From Tribonema minus (Eukaryota; Sar; Xanthophyceae; Tribonematales; Tribonemataceae), in contig JAFCMP010000007.1 in NCBI GenBank assembly GCA_017506865.1, positions 372,001 to 436,000 on the forward strand: a stretch of DNA of 64,000 nucleotides, read 5' to 3'. Positions 1 through 12,001 of the stretch are shown here, piece by piece. Under the pieces are notes generated by a model. That model saw nothing but the letters and a program-made list of their open reading frames with translations. It did not search any database and was not told the DNA's origin. The position numbers were made by a program, and so were the translations under genes. The first letter of the stretch is position 1. The number at the start of each line of letters is the position of its first letter.

Positions 1-926
1 TTGCGTGTTGCTCGCACCAGGCATGGTACAAGGACCCTCAGCGAGGCCTGGTGCCGTGGTCTCTTGCCACGGTTGTGTTACCCAAGGGCAAGGGCGTAAT
101 TCTTGTGCCCGAGCACCATAATGGAGGCCACGGTAAGTGGTGGCAAGTTGCTGCCCTGTTCATGGTGCTCTGATATGCACAACAGTAATCACACTAGCCA
201 TACAGCACGTGTAGACGAGCTTCACGAAGGTGCACATGTGTAACTCATGTTGGAGCTTGAGGGGGATTCGAGGCACTTTGTCCTACCTCAACGTTCAAGC
301 TGTGACAGTTATAGCAGCGCGTGACGCGACTGCCAATCATGAAATGCAGCACCTCGTCACAGTGCGCCTTGAGGTCTTCAGTCAAGCAAATACCAGCTTT
401 GGTCCATGATGCGTGCTGCCATTGGAACTTGATGTCATGGTGCTGCTGACTGCAACATGGAGGTGTTCAAAAGGACGGACGCTCAGCTTGGGTCAGTGAA
501 TGTGTCAGTGCCGCAGCGCTTGTGACGTTTCGCAGGCTGTGCATTAGACTACTGACTACAACAATATTTCAACAACAACAAAAAAAAGCATAGCCCCCGC
601 CAGGTCCTCGGAGTCAGCGCTCAGCCCATGTTATCATGACTTTGTACTTTGAAGCTCACTGGATCTTGAAGCGTTGTATGCGCAGAGAGTCAGCCGTGTC
701 TCACAAACTGTGTGCAAGCATTCAATGTTCATCACCAAAGGACGCGAGTGAACTACGCTGCTGAGATCATGGTCAAGTCTGTGCAGCTGCTAGGACGTGC
801 CTATGGCGCATGTCTCCTTGGAGGCCACTGGTATGGCATGCAGTACAAACCCTTCAGGAGGCTTGAGGGATCTCCAATTGCTCTTGCAGCTGCACTGGGG
901 GTAGCAGCTACTGTCACAGTGCATCA

Positions 927-951
927 TAGGGTTAGCTAACCCTAACCCTAT
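927..951. repeat. Telomere-like palindrome
   Basis: TAGGGTTAG is followed directly by CTAACCCTA, a perfect 18-bp palindrome, and then by one more CCCTA unit. The motif matches the TTAGGG telomere family in head-to-head orientation. It may be a small fusion or insertion scar, or chance in a genome rich in this motif. Confidence 0.7.
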
Positions 952-1499
952 TCTGGCCCCAGGGCATCTACGCCCCCATGGTTGCCAATGGGCAAATTGA
1001 ATGCGCACTAAACAAGTCTTCCATTGCACTACTGCTAGACCTGGGCTCATGCAAATAAAGCTACACCGACAATGCCGTCGACGCTCAGTGACATTGCGTA
1101 TGTAACCGTCAAGGCTTATGCTACTGCAGTAGTAGTACTGGCTAGTGTGACACGTGCTGCGGCGCGGAACAGCACCCACAGCTGTTAACACGTTAGCACG
1201 TTTTATATGCTGACCGCTGCTGAGTGCAATCGCTGCCACTGACTGCTGGTGGCTCCAAAATCAACATGACATCACCCCTCGCACACAGCCTGCAGGTCTA
1301 TATCCCTACACCGATCTTGGAGCGTAGCCCACTGGCACTCCCCGCCGCTGCGTCGCACTGTCAGTACTTGGCTATCATAACGGAAGTCACTATGTGGCGC
1401 CGTTTGAGTTGTATGTAACATTCATCCCAGAGTTTTTGCCGCAGAAAACAGCAGCCATTGCCCAACATAGCAATAACCAATATCCTCTGCCCGCAGCCT

Positions 1500-1832
1500 T
1501 CCTATTACAGTGGCCTTGGCCATGGAGGTCAGCACTTTTTTGACTGGTATGTAACACGAGTCATGCACAGTTCTTGCTGCAGGCAACCGTGTCCATCGCC
1601 CAGCACAACAGCTACAACGCATGCACAGTTCCAACTCAGACTCCCTCTGCCCGCCGCTTTCCTGTCACAGAGGGCGTAGCTATGGAGGTCGGACCGGGCC
1701 CCCAGGGCTACGCCATGGCCTTCCTGACATAGACTAGGTCATTCAAACTATTTGCTGCAGGTAACAGTGACCATCGCCAAGCACAATTACAACAATTACA
1801 GATTTTTTCCACTTGCCGCCTTCGTATCACAG
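1500..1832 (+). repeat. Tandem copies upstream of PAP2 exon 1
   Basis: A unit of about 165 bp recurs. Positions 1682-1720 repeat almost exactly the exon start at 1844-1882 (ATGGAGGTCGGACCGGGCCC). The copy then runs into a TAG stop. A more decayed copy lies near 1521. Each unit carries its own CAG acceptor-like site, so the working exon is the last copy in the row. Confidence 0.75.
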
Positions 1833-4800
1833 AGGCCTTAGCCATGGAGGTCGGACCGGGCCCCCAGGGCTACGCCATGACATTCCTGACTCACATCAAG
1901 GTCGCCACGTCGCGCGTCGCACAATTCGTGGGGCCCACGCACCTCGTGACGGTGCGCGGCCCCGTGACGCCGCGACTTGAAGATGCGGTTGAAGATTGGC
2001 GCCGGCGCATGCCGAACAACGCGCTGGTGGTCTTTGCGCAGGGCGCGACGACGGCGTCGGACGTCGTGATACCGTTTCAGAAGCGCATCTTCGAACTGCA
2101 GCGCGACAAGTGAGTTCTGGGGGGGTGTTCACTGGAGTACAGTGCACAGTGCACCCCACTACAATACGGTACAGTGAACTGGTCTTTGCGCAGGGCGTGA
2201 CGACGGCGTCGGACGTCGTGATATATTCTGGAGAAGCGGATCTTCGAACTGCAGCGCGACAAGTGAGTCGTAGGTCGTTGGTGGTCATGGCGGTGTAGCA
2301 TGCCATGTCACACACACGGTGGTAGCACTTGTTGCCTGTTGACTCTGATACTACCTACTTGGCTATCTGCAAACCGCTGTGACAGAGGAAGTGATGCTTG
2401 CTTGCTTAGTATGCTAGTGTCTATTAGTAGTAGTAGACCCTTCAATATGGCGGCAACACAAATTCTGGTTCCGGCTGACACGCTGTGATGATCCAACCGG
2501 AGACCTGGTCACCCAACTGCCAAGTCCCCAGCACAGCCTGTGACTTGGGTGCACCAAACTTCAAGCTGCGGTGTGCGGACTTTGCGCATCTTCTCATAGC
2601 AGCACCTCCATCTTGTGGTCCTCAACCTCTTGTTGCACTGTGTGCATCACACAGCAGCTTGCAGTGTGGCGAGGCCTCCATGGTGCCACCACGTCAATTC
2701 GTTGGCTGCAACTGCCTGTGCGGTGCTGCTGCAAGGCCGCCACCTATTTTGCAGTACTTCAACTCGACCTCTGCAACCACATTGCACACATGTGGTCGCG
2801 GCACCACGCCCCAGCCTCTGAGCACGCCAACTCCACATGCGAAATCTTTTCTATGCTGAAGTTGCACATGGCCGCTGCACCGCCGCCGCCTCGGGAGCGT
2901 CTTCCGCCCGGTGGCGATGGACCACTGGTCCCCGCTGCCGACCCACTCGCACCCAACTCCACATGCGCAATCCTATCAATGAACTTCAAGTTGATGTTGA
3001 GCGTTGCCGCTGCACCGCCGCCCCCGCGTCAGGAGCGTCTTCCTCCCGGTGGCGATGGACCACTGGTGCCCGCTGCCGTTCCACTCGCGCACCGCGACGG
3101 GAACGTTCCTCGGCGACGTTCTCGTCTCGCTCTTTATACCGTGGAGCGTGAGCACTGTCACGCTGTGCGCGCCGCTGAAGCGGGCGGCGCCGCAGGCGAT
3201 GGCCGACGCGTGCTTCGAGGCCGTGCTGGCGGCGAGCACTATCCCCAAGGTCGGCAGCTCACGTGAGTGCCGCAACGGCTGTTGCCGCAGAGTGTCGCTT
3301 GTTCTACTTGCGTTTAGAGCGCGAAAGAGGCCCCGGTGGAGGCGAGCATTGCCAGCCAGCCCACGCGAGTGACGCGACAGCTGTTGCACAGAGCGTCACT
3401 TGTGATGATGGCTGACTCGTGCTTCGAGGCGGTGCTGGAGGCGAGCACTGTCCCCAAGGTCGCCAGCTCACGTGAGTGCCGCGCCAATTGAAGTTGCACA
3501 GTTCCGCGCCAGTTGAAGTTGCATAGAGTGTCACCTGTTTGTAATGTCTTCGTTCGGAGTGTGAGAGAGGCGGTGCCTGGAGGCGAGCACTGCCCGCAAG
3601 GTCGCCATGCCAGCTCACGTGAGTTTTCAGCGCAAGTTGAAATTGCACAGAGTGTCACTCTGAATCAAATTGACTTTCGCAAGCTAGAGGCACGAAAAAG
3701 CCTGGATGATCACGCATTGCTACCAGGTACCAGAGCTCACTCAGCTGAACGGCACTGCATGGCTCAGTTTTATTGGAACTTGCTGTGTATTGAAAGTGCA
3801 AGTAGATTGTTACTTGACATTTTTTGTATTCGTATCAGGTAAGCAGACCATCATGTGCAGGGGGGCATTGACAAACGCGAGTGAGAAAAGAGCCGTGTGG
3901 CAATGATGCTCTGCAGCGCACTGAGGCTGCACCCAGCATCGCACCATATGGCAGAAAAGAAACCAAAACAGGAGAGATTTGATGACTGGCGCTGGCGTGC
4001 ATGATTTACATAGCGCTTGCCCTTTTTCCAGCGCCACAGATGTGGTCTGCAGAGCACTGACGAATCTTCAACTTTGCGTGCGCCCAATAGTGTAGTATAC
4101 CCTGAACACATATTCACGTATCTGTGCACTCACCGCGTGGTTAACAATAGCTCAACTGCGCGGTTAGCAATAGCTCATACCCCCCCGCCCCCCCGCCCCC
4201 CGCACTGCTCGAACTTCATCTTCGTGCAGTGACGCTCTTCGACAAGGCGCAGTGGGTGGGGCGCATCTCCGCGGGCCAGTACCCCGGGCACCGCACACTT
4301 GAACTTCGCATCTCGGAGGTTCTACAGTCCCTGCCGTGCCGCTGGCTGCTGCTGCGCGTTTCGCTGGCGATGCACTTTGCGCTGCAAGAGGCCTTTATTC
4401 TGATGGTCGGCGCAGTGGCGTTCTTCGCACAAGTTTCGCCGCTGGTGCTGACCTCCGTCGCCAGGTGCGTGCCGAACTTCAAGTTTTCTGCCCTCAAAGT
4501 TCAAGACTTGTAGCCACACGCAGGTGTCGCCGCTCGTCCTGACATCCGTCGCCAGGCCGCCCTCTCTGAACTTCAAGTTTTCTGCCCTCAAGTTCAAGAT
4601 TTTGTAGCCACAAGCAGGTGTCGCAGCTCGGCCTTACACTCTGTCGCCAGGTGCGATGGGACGCGCCCGCCAGCATTGCGGACACGTGTGCAGCAGTGGT
4701 AGCTGCAGTTGGGTGGGGGGAGGATGCGCTTAGGCGTGCCCTGTGTGTGCCCTGGGAGTTGTGGTATATGCGAAGGTGTCGCCGCTGGTACTGACCTCCG

Positions 4801-7800
4801 TCGCCAGGTGCGCTCTGGACTTCAAGTTTTCTGGCCACAACTGCCAGACTTGCAGCCACAAGGCAGCGTCCAATGCGTCAGCTCCATGGCCTGTTTGTTT
4901 GCATGTCGGCATGAATATGCCTCATGCTGTCATATATACATACGTATACTGACGTGTGTTGCCATGTACGATGGGCTGCGCTCAGGGGCAACCCTGTTTG
5001 TGCTGGGATAAAGGTGTGTACTGCACATGCTCTATGTGATGCAGTGTTTTTTGCCCTTCTAATACACTTCTATAAGTACGGTGGCCCTCAAGTGCAAGAC
5101 TTGTAGCCAGAAGGCAGCGTCTAATGCGTCAGCTCCATGGACTGCTTGTGGTAAATGCGCTTTGTGCATGTATGCATGTATGAATGAAAGCGAATCAAAA
5201 GATCGTAGAGCTCTAGGTGTATACGTATGTACCGCATGCATACTCATCTTGACATCTATTCGTATGTGTGGGGTTATTCCAACGGAATGTGCGACTGCCT
5301 TCCAGTTTGCACAGGGTACGGCCACCCTCTCCTGTTGCGCCTTTTGAAGCTCATCATAACTTCAGCATCACTCGTGCACTGCCTGCTTGCGCACAGGGCC
5401 GCAACACTGGTGCTGCTCTTCAACCACATCTTGAAGTTGTACTTCAAGATGCCGCGGCCGGCGTGGTCCCACCTCACCAAGCTGCGCATCAACCCCTACG
5501 CGCTAAAGCTGCACCAGTACGACTACACCTTCCCATCGGGACATAGCTCTTTCATGGTGTGCCTTTGGACAAGTCTGGCTGGTGCCAATGACGCATTTGG
5601 CTATGGCAACCCTGTGTACTTCCACGTCATCATGGCGGCGCTGACGCTGCTTACGGGCTTCACGTGAGTGCTTCTTTTCAACTTCGACTGTGGGTTTTCA
5701 ACTTCAACTGCAGGTGTTGACTGCTCTGTGTTTTCGCGAGCAAGCCGACGACGATGCGTTGGTTTTGGCAACCCTGTGTTTTTGCATGTCATTATGGCAA
5801 CGCTGATGCTCCCTGCGGGCTTTACGCAAGTTTTCCTTTCATTTAGGGCTGCAGATACGAATGCTGCTGTTGTGTGCTTGCTTGGCTTTGAAGCCTGCTG
5901 GCCCTGCAAACCATGCATACACATGGCAGCACTGGCGCTGCTAATCGGCGTCACGGTAAGTTCACTTACAGCTGGCAAAACTTCAAGCATCACGAGAAGT
6001 TTCTGGCGACTGAGCGCTGTTGCTCCACAGCGCTTCTTCATTGAAGTGGTCAAATGATGTCTTGCACTCTGAACTTCAGCTCTACATGGCGAGTGTACAC
6101 TGGCTGCATCATGGGCGTACGCATTGCGCTTTGATGGAGCAATGTTGCACGGTCATGATCAGCGTCACTTCACACAGCAGCGCTCATCCACCTGCCACCC
6201 CTTCTCTTCCCCCCTCCTCAAAGCCATTCACAGCAGCACACGCTATCTCGATCTTTGAGGGCATCCAACTTATATACCCCCCATGCCCCCCCCCCCCCCC
6301 CCTGCGCAGGCGCATGTACCTCTCCCTACACTTTGCCGGCGACGTCCTGGGCGGCTGGCTCACAGGCGCCTTAATAGGCTGGTTCTGGACGCACGATCTC
6401 AACGCCAAGTGGCTAGCGCTGGCGCCGTCTGTGCAACTCGGCTACGCCATCGGCTCGACAGCGCTGGCTGGCCTCATCTGTGTGGGGCTGGTGGTGTCGG
6501 GCATTGCTGCGGAGCGCAAGCGCATCGCCGCGTGGCGCAAGCTCGTGGGGGACGCCCTGCTGGACCCCCTCAAAGCGAGCCAGGTGCGTCAATGTTATAT
6601 AATACTTGAAGTATGAAGTTGAAGTATTAGTACGCCTCGGTGTACGTTGCATCAATATGTTATCAGCAGTTGCTGTCATCATGGACCACAATCTGTTTGC
6701 GTTCGTACATGGCCTTTGCGGTACAAATGTGGCCAATGCATGCATTGGTTCAAAGCTATCAGTAGGGTCAGGGCTGGGTGACTCAGGGTTGCTAGGGTTA
6801 GAGTTTGTGCGGGTCCTTGTCGGCTGCTTATCTGAACATATACTTTGATGCGCATTCAGTTGAAGTTTGTCACTTGGCGAACCCGCCGTGCTAGCGCCTG
6901 TCGTGCTGCTTCAGCCAGACCTGTGATGCACTGCACGCGATGGCCAGGTAGTTAGACCCAGGTGTACGCGGCGTGATATATATAAGACGCGGCATGATAT
7001 ACGCATGCCATTGATAGCGCGCTCATGTGCTGGCGTCGACATTTTCGCTCTGACGAAGCTCATCTGCTATGTGGAAGACTTGATTCGCGATGAAGAGGTG
7101 CAGTCATTGGGTGGATCCGTAAGCCTCACAGTGTGGTCAAATCAATCACGGTCTTGGCAAAAACGTGAACGTGTGAGGGCAGCTACCTAGCTGGTCAAGT
7201 TGCTAGGGCATTGGTGCAAGGCGCTAGCTGCAGACGAATAAACTGGGATGAGGGCTAGGGTGAGATTACTCTGCAGGTGTTATTTCATCATATGCTACCC
7301 AATCCGTTTCCTCACCACTTCTGTTTAGCCTCGTCTTTGCGCACGTCATGTAACCCTAACCCTAATCTCAACCCTAATGTACACCTAACCCTAAGCCCAA
7401 CATCGTGCATTCGACCTCTTTCTCTCCTGCGGCGGTACCTCGCAGATGGCTGCGGTACCTTGCAGATGGCTTTGGCGTACCCGCCCCAAACCCTAAGCCT
7501 ACCTTTTTCTAGCTATGAAGTACCAATACATACTCATACCCTCGTGCCCGCTGCCCTCCGCGCGCGCAGTGGCTGCTGCCGCTGGGCACGTCTTTGCCAG
7601 TGCGCCGCAGTACACATGCATCGCCACGTGTAGTAAAGCATCGTACTCAACATATCCTCCTGCCTGCCTGCTGCTGCGTCGCGCGCGAAGTGGCTGCTGC
7701 CGCTGGGTATGTACGTACGGCGACGTCTTCGCCAGCGCGCCACAGTACACATGCATCGCCACGTGTAACAAAGTATCGTACTCAACATACGCTCATGCCT

Positions 7801-9662
7801 GCTGCTGCACCCTAACCCTAACCCTGCCCCTTTCTATCTACGAAGTACCATACGCAACATACCTTCCTGCCTGCTGCTGCACCGTGCTCGTAGTGGCTGC
7901 TGCCGCTGGGCATGTACGGCGGCGTCTTTGCCAGTGCGATGCAGTACACATGCATTCTGCCATTGCGCCGCAGTACACATGGATCGCCACGTGTAATAAA
8001 GCATCGTTTTCAACACGTACCCTCGTGCCTGCTGCTGCACCGCGCGCGCAGTGGCTGCTGCCGCTGGGCATGTACGGCGGCGTCTTCGCCAGTGCGCCGC
8101 AGTACACCTGGATCGCCACCGACTTAAAGATCTACTTCCAGCCGCAGCCAGAGTATCTGCGCATATTGTACGTGGCCGTGGGCCTCATAGGGCTCGTTCT
8201 CGTCGCAGCGATATTCCTCGTGATTCCCAGGAACATTCTGCTGCGGCGCTGGCTCGTTGCTGCGACCGCGCGTCAGCAGCAGCAGCAGCAGTCCTTTGCG
8301 CGCCGGCGAGAAGAGCGCCAGCAGGCACCGGTGACCACGCTCGAAATAAGGTGAGCATTGCTCAGCAGAGTCTCAACGCAATGAGTTCAGTTCAAACACA
8401 TGCGCAGGTGGCTTTAGAAGTCGGCTCATGCAGCCTAGGTTACACCAAAAGTGGTGCACTGAGCGGCAGCGGCCGCTGGTGACCACGCTCGAAATACGGC
8501 GGGCATTGCTCAACACAGAATCGTCTCCATGTGCAATGCATGTGAACATTTGGCAGCTGACGCCAGTTTTGCAGGTGGCTTTCAAAGTTGGCTCATGCAC
8601 CCTAGTTGACACCGAACCGGCTCCATACGCAATGCATGCAAAAAAATGGCAGGTCACGTCAAAAATGTTGATGGCTTTGGAGTTCTCACACCGAAAGTGG
8701 CTGTGCTGTCATTTCAGCCCTCTCCGTTTGACGAGAGGATCCGTGCAGAAGCGGCAAGGTTCATTGCCACCACCATCAGTCGGCAGTACTTGCGCCACAC
8801 AACATAATATTTTCACTGTCGTGCTCGACATGGATACTGTCGATTATTTTGAGTCAATGTCTATTGCACAACTGAAATCATAGGTCCCCCTTTGCACCAA
8901 CGACCCTGGAATGTTCAAGTTGGTCAGGGGGTCACCGCCAGTGCGATCACCGCCGTTCTATTCAGTCTGAGCAGCATGCTGCTGTGGAACGCTGCTTGAT
9001 AGCCTACTGAGTGCATTGCTCGCCAACCTTGACAGCACCCTTGGCATCTGTGCCACATTCAGAAATCTACACCGATACCTACACACCCTCATCGCAGCAC
9101 GCTACGCTGCAAACCTACCTTATGTGCAGCACGTCGGCGCAGCCCACGGAGCAGATGAAGGCCATTGCGCAACCTTACACACCAGTGAACTGCCATCACG
9201 ATTCCGCATATCGTGCACCGATACCTAGTTACATACCCTCATTGCACGCCATTACATACCTACCCTATGTGCACCACGCCGGCGCAGCCCACGCAGCAGA
9301 TGAAGGCAACCTCACACACCAGTCAACTGGCATCATGTTTCCGCATATCGTGCACCGATGCTTACATACCCTCATCGCAACACGTGCATACCTACCCTAT
9401 GTGCAGTACGCCGGCGCAGCCCACGGAGCAGATGAAGGCCGTCGTCGACGACAGCCTGGCCATGCAAGAGGAGGGCAAGGTCCATGCCCTCGTCGCCACG
9501 GAGAGTCTGCGCGGCCGCACCTACAAGCCTGTGCGCGGCCTCAAGCGCGCCAAGGTGTTGGACGGCGCGCTGTTCTTCTTTGGCATCGCGTGCGTGCTCG
9601 AGTGGATCTTCGTCGTCTCGCCCATTGTGTTCTGGCAGATCAACAAGGTGTGGGCGCTCTAG
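1833..9662 (+). CDS. PAP2-type membrane phosphatase, 5' end not found
   Basis: Type 2 phosphatidic acid phosphatase superfamily, whose members dephosphorylate lipid phosphates in membranes; the exact substrate cannot be told. Proposed exons are 1833-2109, 3033-3262, 4230-4464, 5397-5664, 6310-6583, 8052-8350 and 9407-9662. All junctions are GT-AG and every phase joins without a frame break, giving about 612 codons before the TAG at 9660. The three PAP2 motifs are visible: K-x6-RP (KLYFKMPRP) at the start of exon 4, PSGH (FPSGHSSF) later in exon 4, and R-x5-H-x3-D (RMYLSLHFAGD) across the exon 4/5 junction, with Thr instead of Ser before the Arg. Hydrophobic segments surround the motifs, and further membrane segments lie in exon 6 (near LVLVAAIFLVI) and at the C-terminus. 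The roughly 250-residue N-terminal region has no domain I recognise. The true start may be upstream of 1833. Introns are crowded with decayed copies of neighbouring exon edges. Confidence 0.85.
2179..2264 (+). repeat. Decayed copy of PAP2 exon 1 3' end with donor
   Basis: This stretch repeats 2032-2117 (GTCTTTGCGCAGGGCG through CGCGACAAGTGAGT) with substitutions and small indels. The donor is kept. The working exon is the upstream copy. Confidence 0.85.
2893..2955 (+). repeat. Decayed copy of PAP2 exon 2 5' end
   Basis: It repeats 3033-3095 (GAGCGTCTTCCTCCCGGTGG and what follows) with point changes and stops aligning in the middle of the exon. It lies upstream of the working exon. Confidence 0.8.
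3339..3626 (+). repeat. Three decayed copies of PAP2 exon 2 3' end with donor
   Basis: Copies at about 3339-3374, 3420-3476 and 3571-3626 repeat the end of exon 2 (GAGGCCGTGCTGGCGGCGAG through CTCACGTGAGT). Two of them keep a perfect GTGAGT donor. The intronic sequence after each copy also recurs, including GCACAGAGTGTCACTTGT-like text and TTGAAGTTGCA. Confidence 0.85.
4523..5149 (+). repeat. Copies of PAP2 exon 3 3' end and adjoining intron
   Basis: The exon 3 end (TCGCCGCTGGTGCTGACCTC, then CGTCGCCAG) recurs at about 4523-4556, 4616-4652 and 4775-4815. The last copy is nearly perfect, including a GTGCG donor. Intron text beginning ACTTGTAGCCACA also recurs, and 4829-4896 is repeated at 5082-5149. 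Confidence 0.85.
5758..5960 (+). repeat. Two decayed copies of PAP2 exon 4 3' end
   Basis: 5758-5830 repeats the exon 4 end (GGCTATGGCAACCCTGTGTA onward). Many differences look like C to T or G to A changes at CG or CA sites, for example CACGTC to CATGTC. A second, more decayed copy lies at about 5886-5960 and ends in a GTAAGT-like donor. Confidence 0.75.
7350..7395 (+). repeat. Telomere-like CCCTAA run in a PAP2 intron
   Basis: Several CCCTAA units with variant spacing lie in the 3' half of the intron between 6583 and 8052. Further units lie at 7488-7500 and 7806-7826. The 5' half of the same intron has the opposite orientation (TAGGGT, AGGGTTAG) at about 6760-6805. Confidence 0.7.
7560..8000 (+). 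repeat. Three or four copies of PAP2 exon 6 5' end with acceptor
   Basis: The exon 6 start (TGGCTGCTGCCGCTGGGCAT and on to CGCCGCAGTACAC) is repeated at about 7568-7640, 7687-7770 and 7889-8000; the last holds a second partial unit. Each copy follows a CGCGCAG- or GTAG-like acceptor and then turns into the same ATCGCCACGTGTAA text, which differs from the working exon (ATCGCCACCGAC). The working exon is the last copy. Confidence 0.9.
8479..8625 (+). repeat. Copy of PAP2 exon 6 3' end and intron start
   Basis: GGTGACCACGCTCGAAATA from the exon 6 end recurs at 8479. The following intronic block GTGGCTTTAGAAGTCGGCTC (8408) recurs in diverged form at 8575. This is a donor-side copy. Confidence 0.75.
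9117..9308 (+). repeat. Two copies of PAP2 exon 7 5' end
   Basis: The last-exon start (CGGCGCAGCCCACGGAGCAG then ATGAAGGC), with its preceding ACCTACCCTATGTGCAG, is repeated at about 9117-9167 and 9258-9308. The first copy keeps CAG. In the second the acceptor has become CAC. The working copy is at 9407. Confidence 0.88.
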
Positions 9663-11874
9663 GGCGGGGCCTGCTGGCCTAACCCTAGTCCCAACCCTAG
9701 CACAACCCTAGCCCTGATGGCGTGCAGCAGTCGCGCGCCGCTGGCGGCTGCTGATTTAGTTGCTCCCAGTACCTACTAATAGGGACTGGGCGTAGTAATT
9801 GCTGGTAGACGCTGGGGGTAACTACATTACACCAACTGCCGCGCGATCTGCTCATGCATTTCCGACATGGGTCGTTTTGTGACCAATGGGTGAGCCCGGC
9901 GTCGGCTGGGCGGTGCTGAGTTCTAACGAGTAGATCAAGGATTGCAGGTCCCTTTGGATCTGGATGGGAGTCGCGAGTCGGGGCTTCATGCTTTACAGGC
10001 ACAAGGCGTGCCGCTTCGGAGATACTTAGTGTGTTGGTGGTGCCCGCAGGTTCTTAGTTGACAGGTCATCATGACATTGAGTGCCAGGCAGTAACTCAGG
10101 CATACCATATGTACATGGTGTGTCAGGCCAGTTGTACGATACTCTCTGGGTCCACAAGTGGCACCAACAGCTGCGCAGAGGACGCAGTGCAACGGCTGCA
10201 TTCCCTGCTTCAACAATCGTCGTGTTCACGCCATGCCCCTGAAGGGCAGATGGGCAAATGTCGACTTTTTGAGAGTCTGAAATGCGCCACGGTCTTTGAC
10301 GATGCACCGATTTTGTCGCCGCATACTTCATTGCACTGTCTTGATCTAGCTTCTCGATGGGATCTGTAGCTTCAAGTGTTCAATGCATGTAGTTGATGTT
10401 TTGTGTACATACTCTTCAGATCTGCGCCTGCGCAGCGCACATGTGACCAGCTGCACTTGAAGTTCCTCTGTAGTACCACAGTGGGCTGTGCTGTCAATTG
10501 CAGTGTCCATTTTGTGCTCCCTGCTGTCAGCTTTGTGCGCCTCAAGCATTGTTTGAGAGAGAGCTCATGTAGTTGTACTGTAGCCACGAGATCAGGGTAC
10601 TTGATTGCCAGACTATGTACAGCACTTCAAGTTTCCTTGGCATGCATTGGCGGCCTCAATGCGATCCTACTAGGCTGTTGCAATGCTGTAGCAATGCAGC
10701 GCTGTGAGATGTGATGCTGAATCACCACAACATGCACTAATCCCTTGTGTCAGCAGCGTTGGTGTTCAAACAAGGCGGTGACACCCTTGTCCCTAGCCTT
10801 GATATTACGGGGCTGACCGAGTCAGACCGACCCATGCAAAACCCTTGGCCACATGTTTCCCAAGGGAGGAACGTGCGTGCGTATGTACATTTTGCATTTT
10901 CACTACTTTTTGGCTGCTGCATGCGACCGCCAGCTCTAATATTTTAACATGTAAGACACATGGTGCAGCAGTACAGTATACCTACTCTGGAGCAGTCTAT
11001 GTAGTGGGTAATACGTCAGCAATTACATGTGACCTGGATATTCCGATACATGTGATGTGCGTAGATTACATGCACGGCCGAGGCGCCAAATTGGAGCAGC
11101 TCAGAACGAACTTGGTTGTGCACTTTAGCACCGATGACGTATGTTGAACTATGTTCAGGCTTGAAGTATATTTGCAACTATTAAAATATTTGTAGAAACC
11201 ATGCCATCAATGCAAAAGCATGCCTAGCGGACGCCACCACAGCGCTCGACGAATAAGCTCGGTGAGATCAAACCCGTCACATGTTGACATGTGTCTTGCA
11301 CATTGAAACATGCACTAGAAGCAGCACTGCCAGCAGAAATCCGCAGAGCACAGTCATGAAAAAGCCACAAAGCACCATCAACGCACCTTCCAAATATGAA
11401 GCAGGAACAGGGTTGGCACCATACAGGCAACTTCTTGAAAATAACAGACAACTCCGTCAATGACCGCCACTCCAATTGAATGCGCAGTCAGGGTATGGCT
11501 GACAAGCAGGTGCCAGTGCCCGCAGTTCATGTGCAAATCTACGACCAGCCACCAGTGGCCCACCACTCGCAGTTCGTGACCCATTTTCAAAGCATTGCCA
11601 CCATCAGCTTGAGCGCGAACAAGTCGATTCCGGTGTTGCCATCGTGTATGCACAAGGCAGGCGTTGTGGTGCGCTACTGTCCTCAGTGACATGCATTATG
11701 TGTGGCTTCTTGCATTGTGACCTGCTCATTGACTGCGAGACAGCATGCTTTGCCGGAATAAATTCAATATAAGCAAGCTTTGTCAAGTTGGGGTTGACAC
11801 ATGACGGGGGGAGAAACACATGAACTACACCACCTGCACAAAAAACGACAACGTCGTGTATTTAAAATGTTCAG
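9663..11874. other. Spacer with no supported gene
   Basis: After the PAP2 stop there is a CCCTAA-like run at about 9679-9713 (CCTAACCCTAGTCCCAACCC). The rest is short ORFs without recognisable domains. A small ORF near 11494-11689 (starting MADKQVPVPAV) could belong to the candidate at 11875, but I cannot connect them. Confidence 0.5.
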
Positions 11875-12001
11875 GCCACCGTACTGAACCAACAGAAACT
11901 GCGCGCCGCGTATACCGAAATGGAGCAGGCCACCGTACTGAACCAACAGAAACTGCGCGCCGCGTATACCGAAATGGAGCAGGCAACAAAGTTCATGCCA
12001 C
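11875..12001 (+). CDS. Candidate exon with in-frame 54-bp tandem duplication
   Basis: A putative exon begins after the acceptor TTCAG at 11874. It reads ATVLNQQKLRAAYTEMEQ twice in a row, then ATKFMPQ, with a possible GTCACC donor. The 54-bp repeat (11875-11928 and 11929-11982) is perfect and multiple-of-three, so it would add 18 residues without breaking the frame. Reading on without splicing gives a C-x2-C motif soon after. The gene it belongs to is not recognised. This could be a helical segment of a small zinc-binding or transposon-derived protein. Confidence 0.3.

Larger units (their letters stand above)
1..1832. other. Upstream stretch without a supported gene
   Basis: I see no convincing coding sequence from 1 to about 1500. 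Short ORFs on both strands have no recognisable domain. Between about 1500 and 1832 the sequence is made of tandem copies of the region ahead of the first PAP2 exon that I can place. A perfect 18-bp palindrome built from head-to-head telomere-like repeats lies at 927-944. Any 5' exons or the promoter of the PAP2 gene should be in this stretch, but I could not pick them out. Confidence 0.6.

Noticed and set aside
8719-8813. Open stretch (FDERIRAEAARFIATTIS) as an extra PAP2 exon
   Set aside because: It looks protein-like, but its phase does not fit the donor at 8350 and it ends in TAA. The direct join 8350 to 9407 is in frame. It could be an alternative last exon, but the sequence does not support that further.
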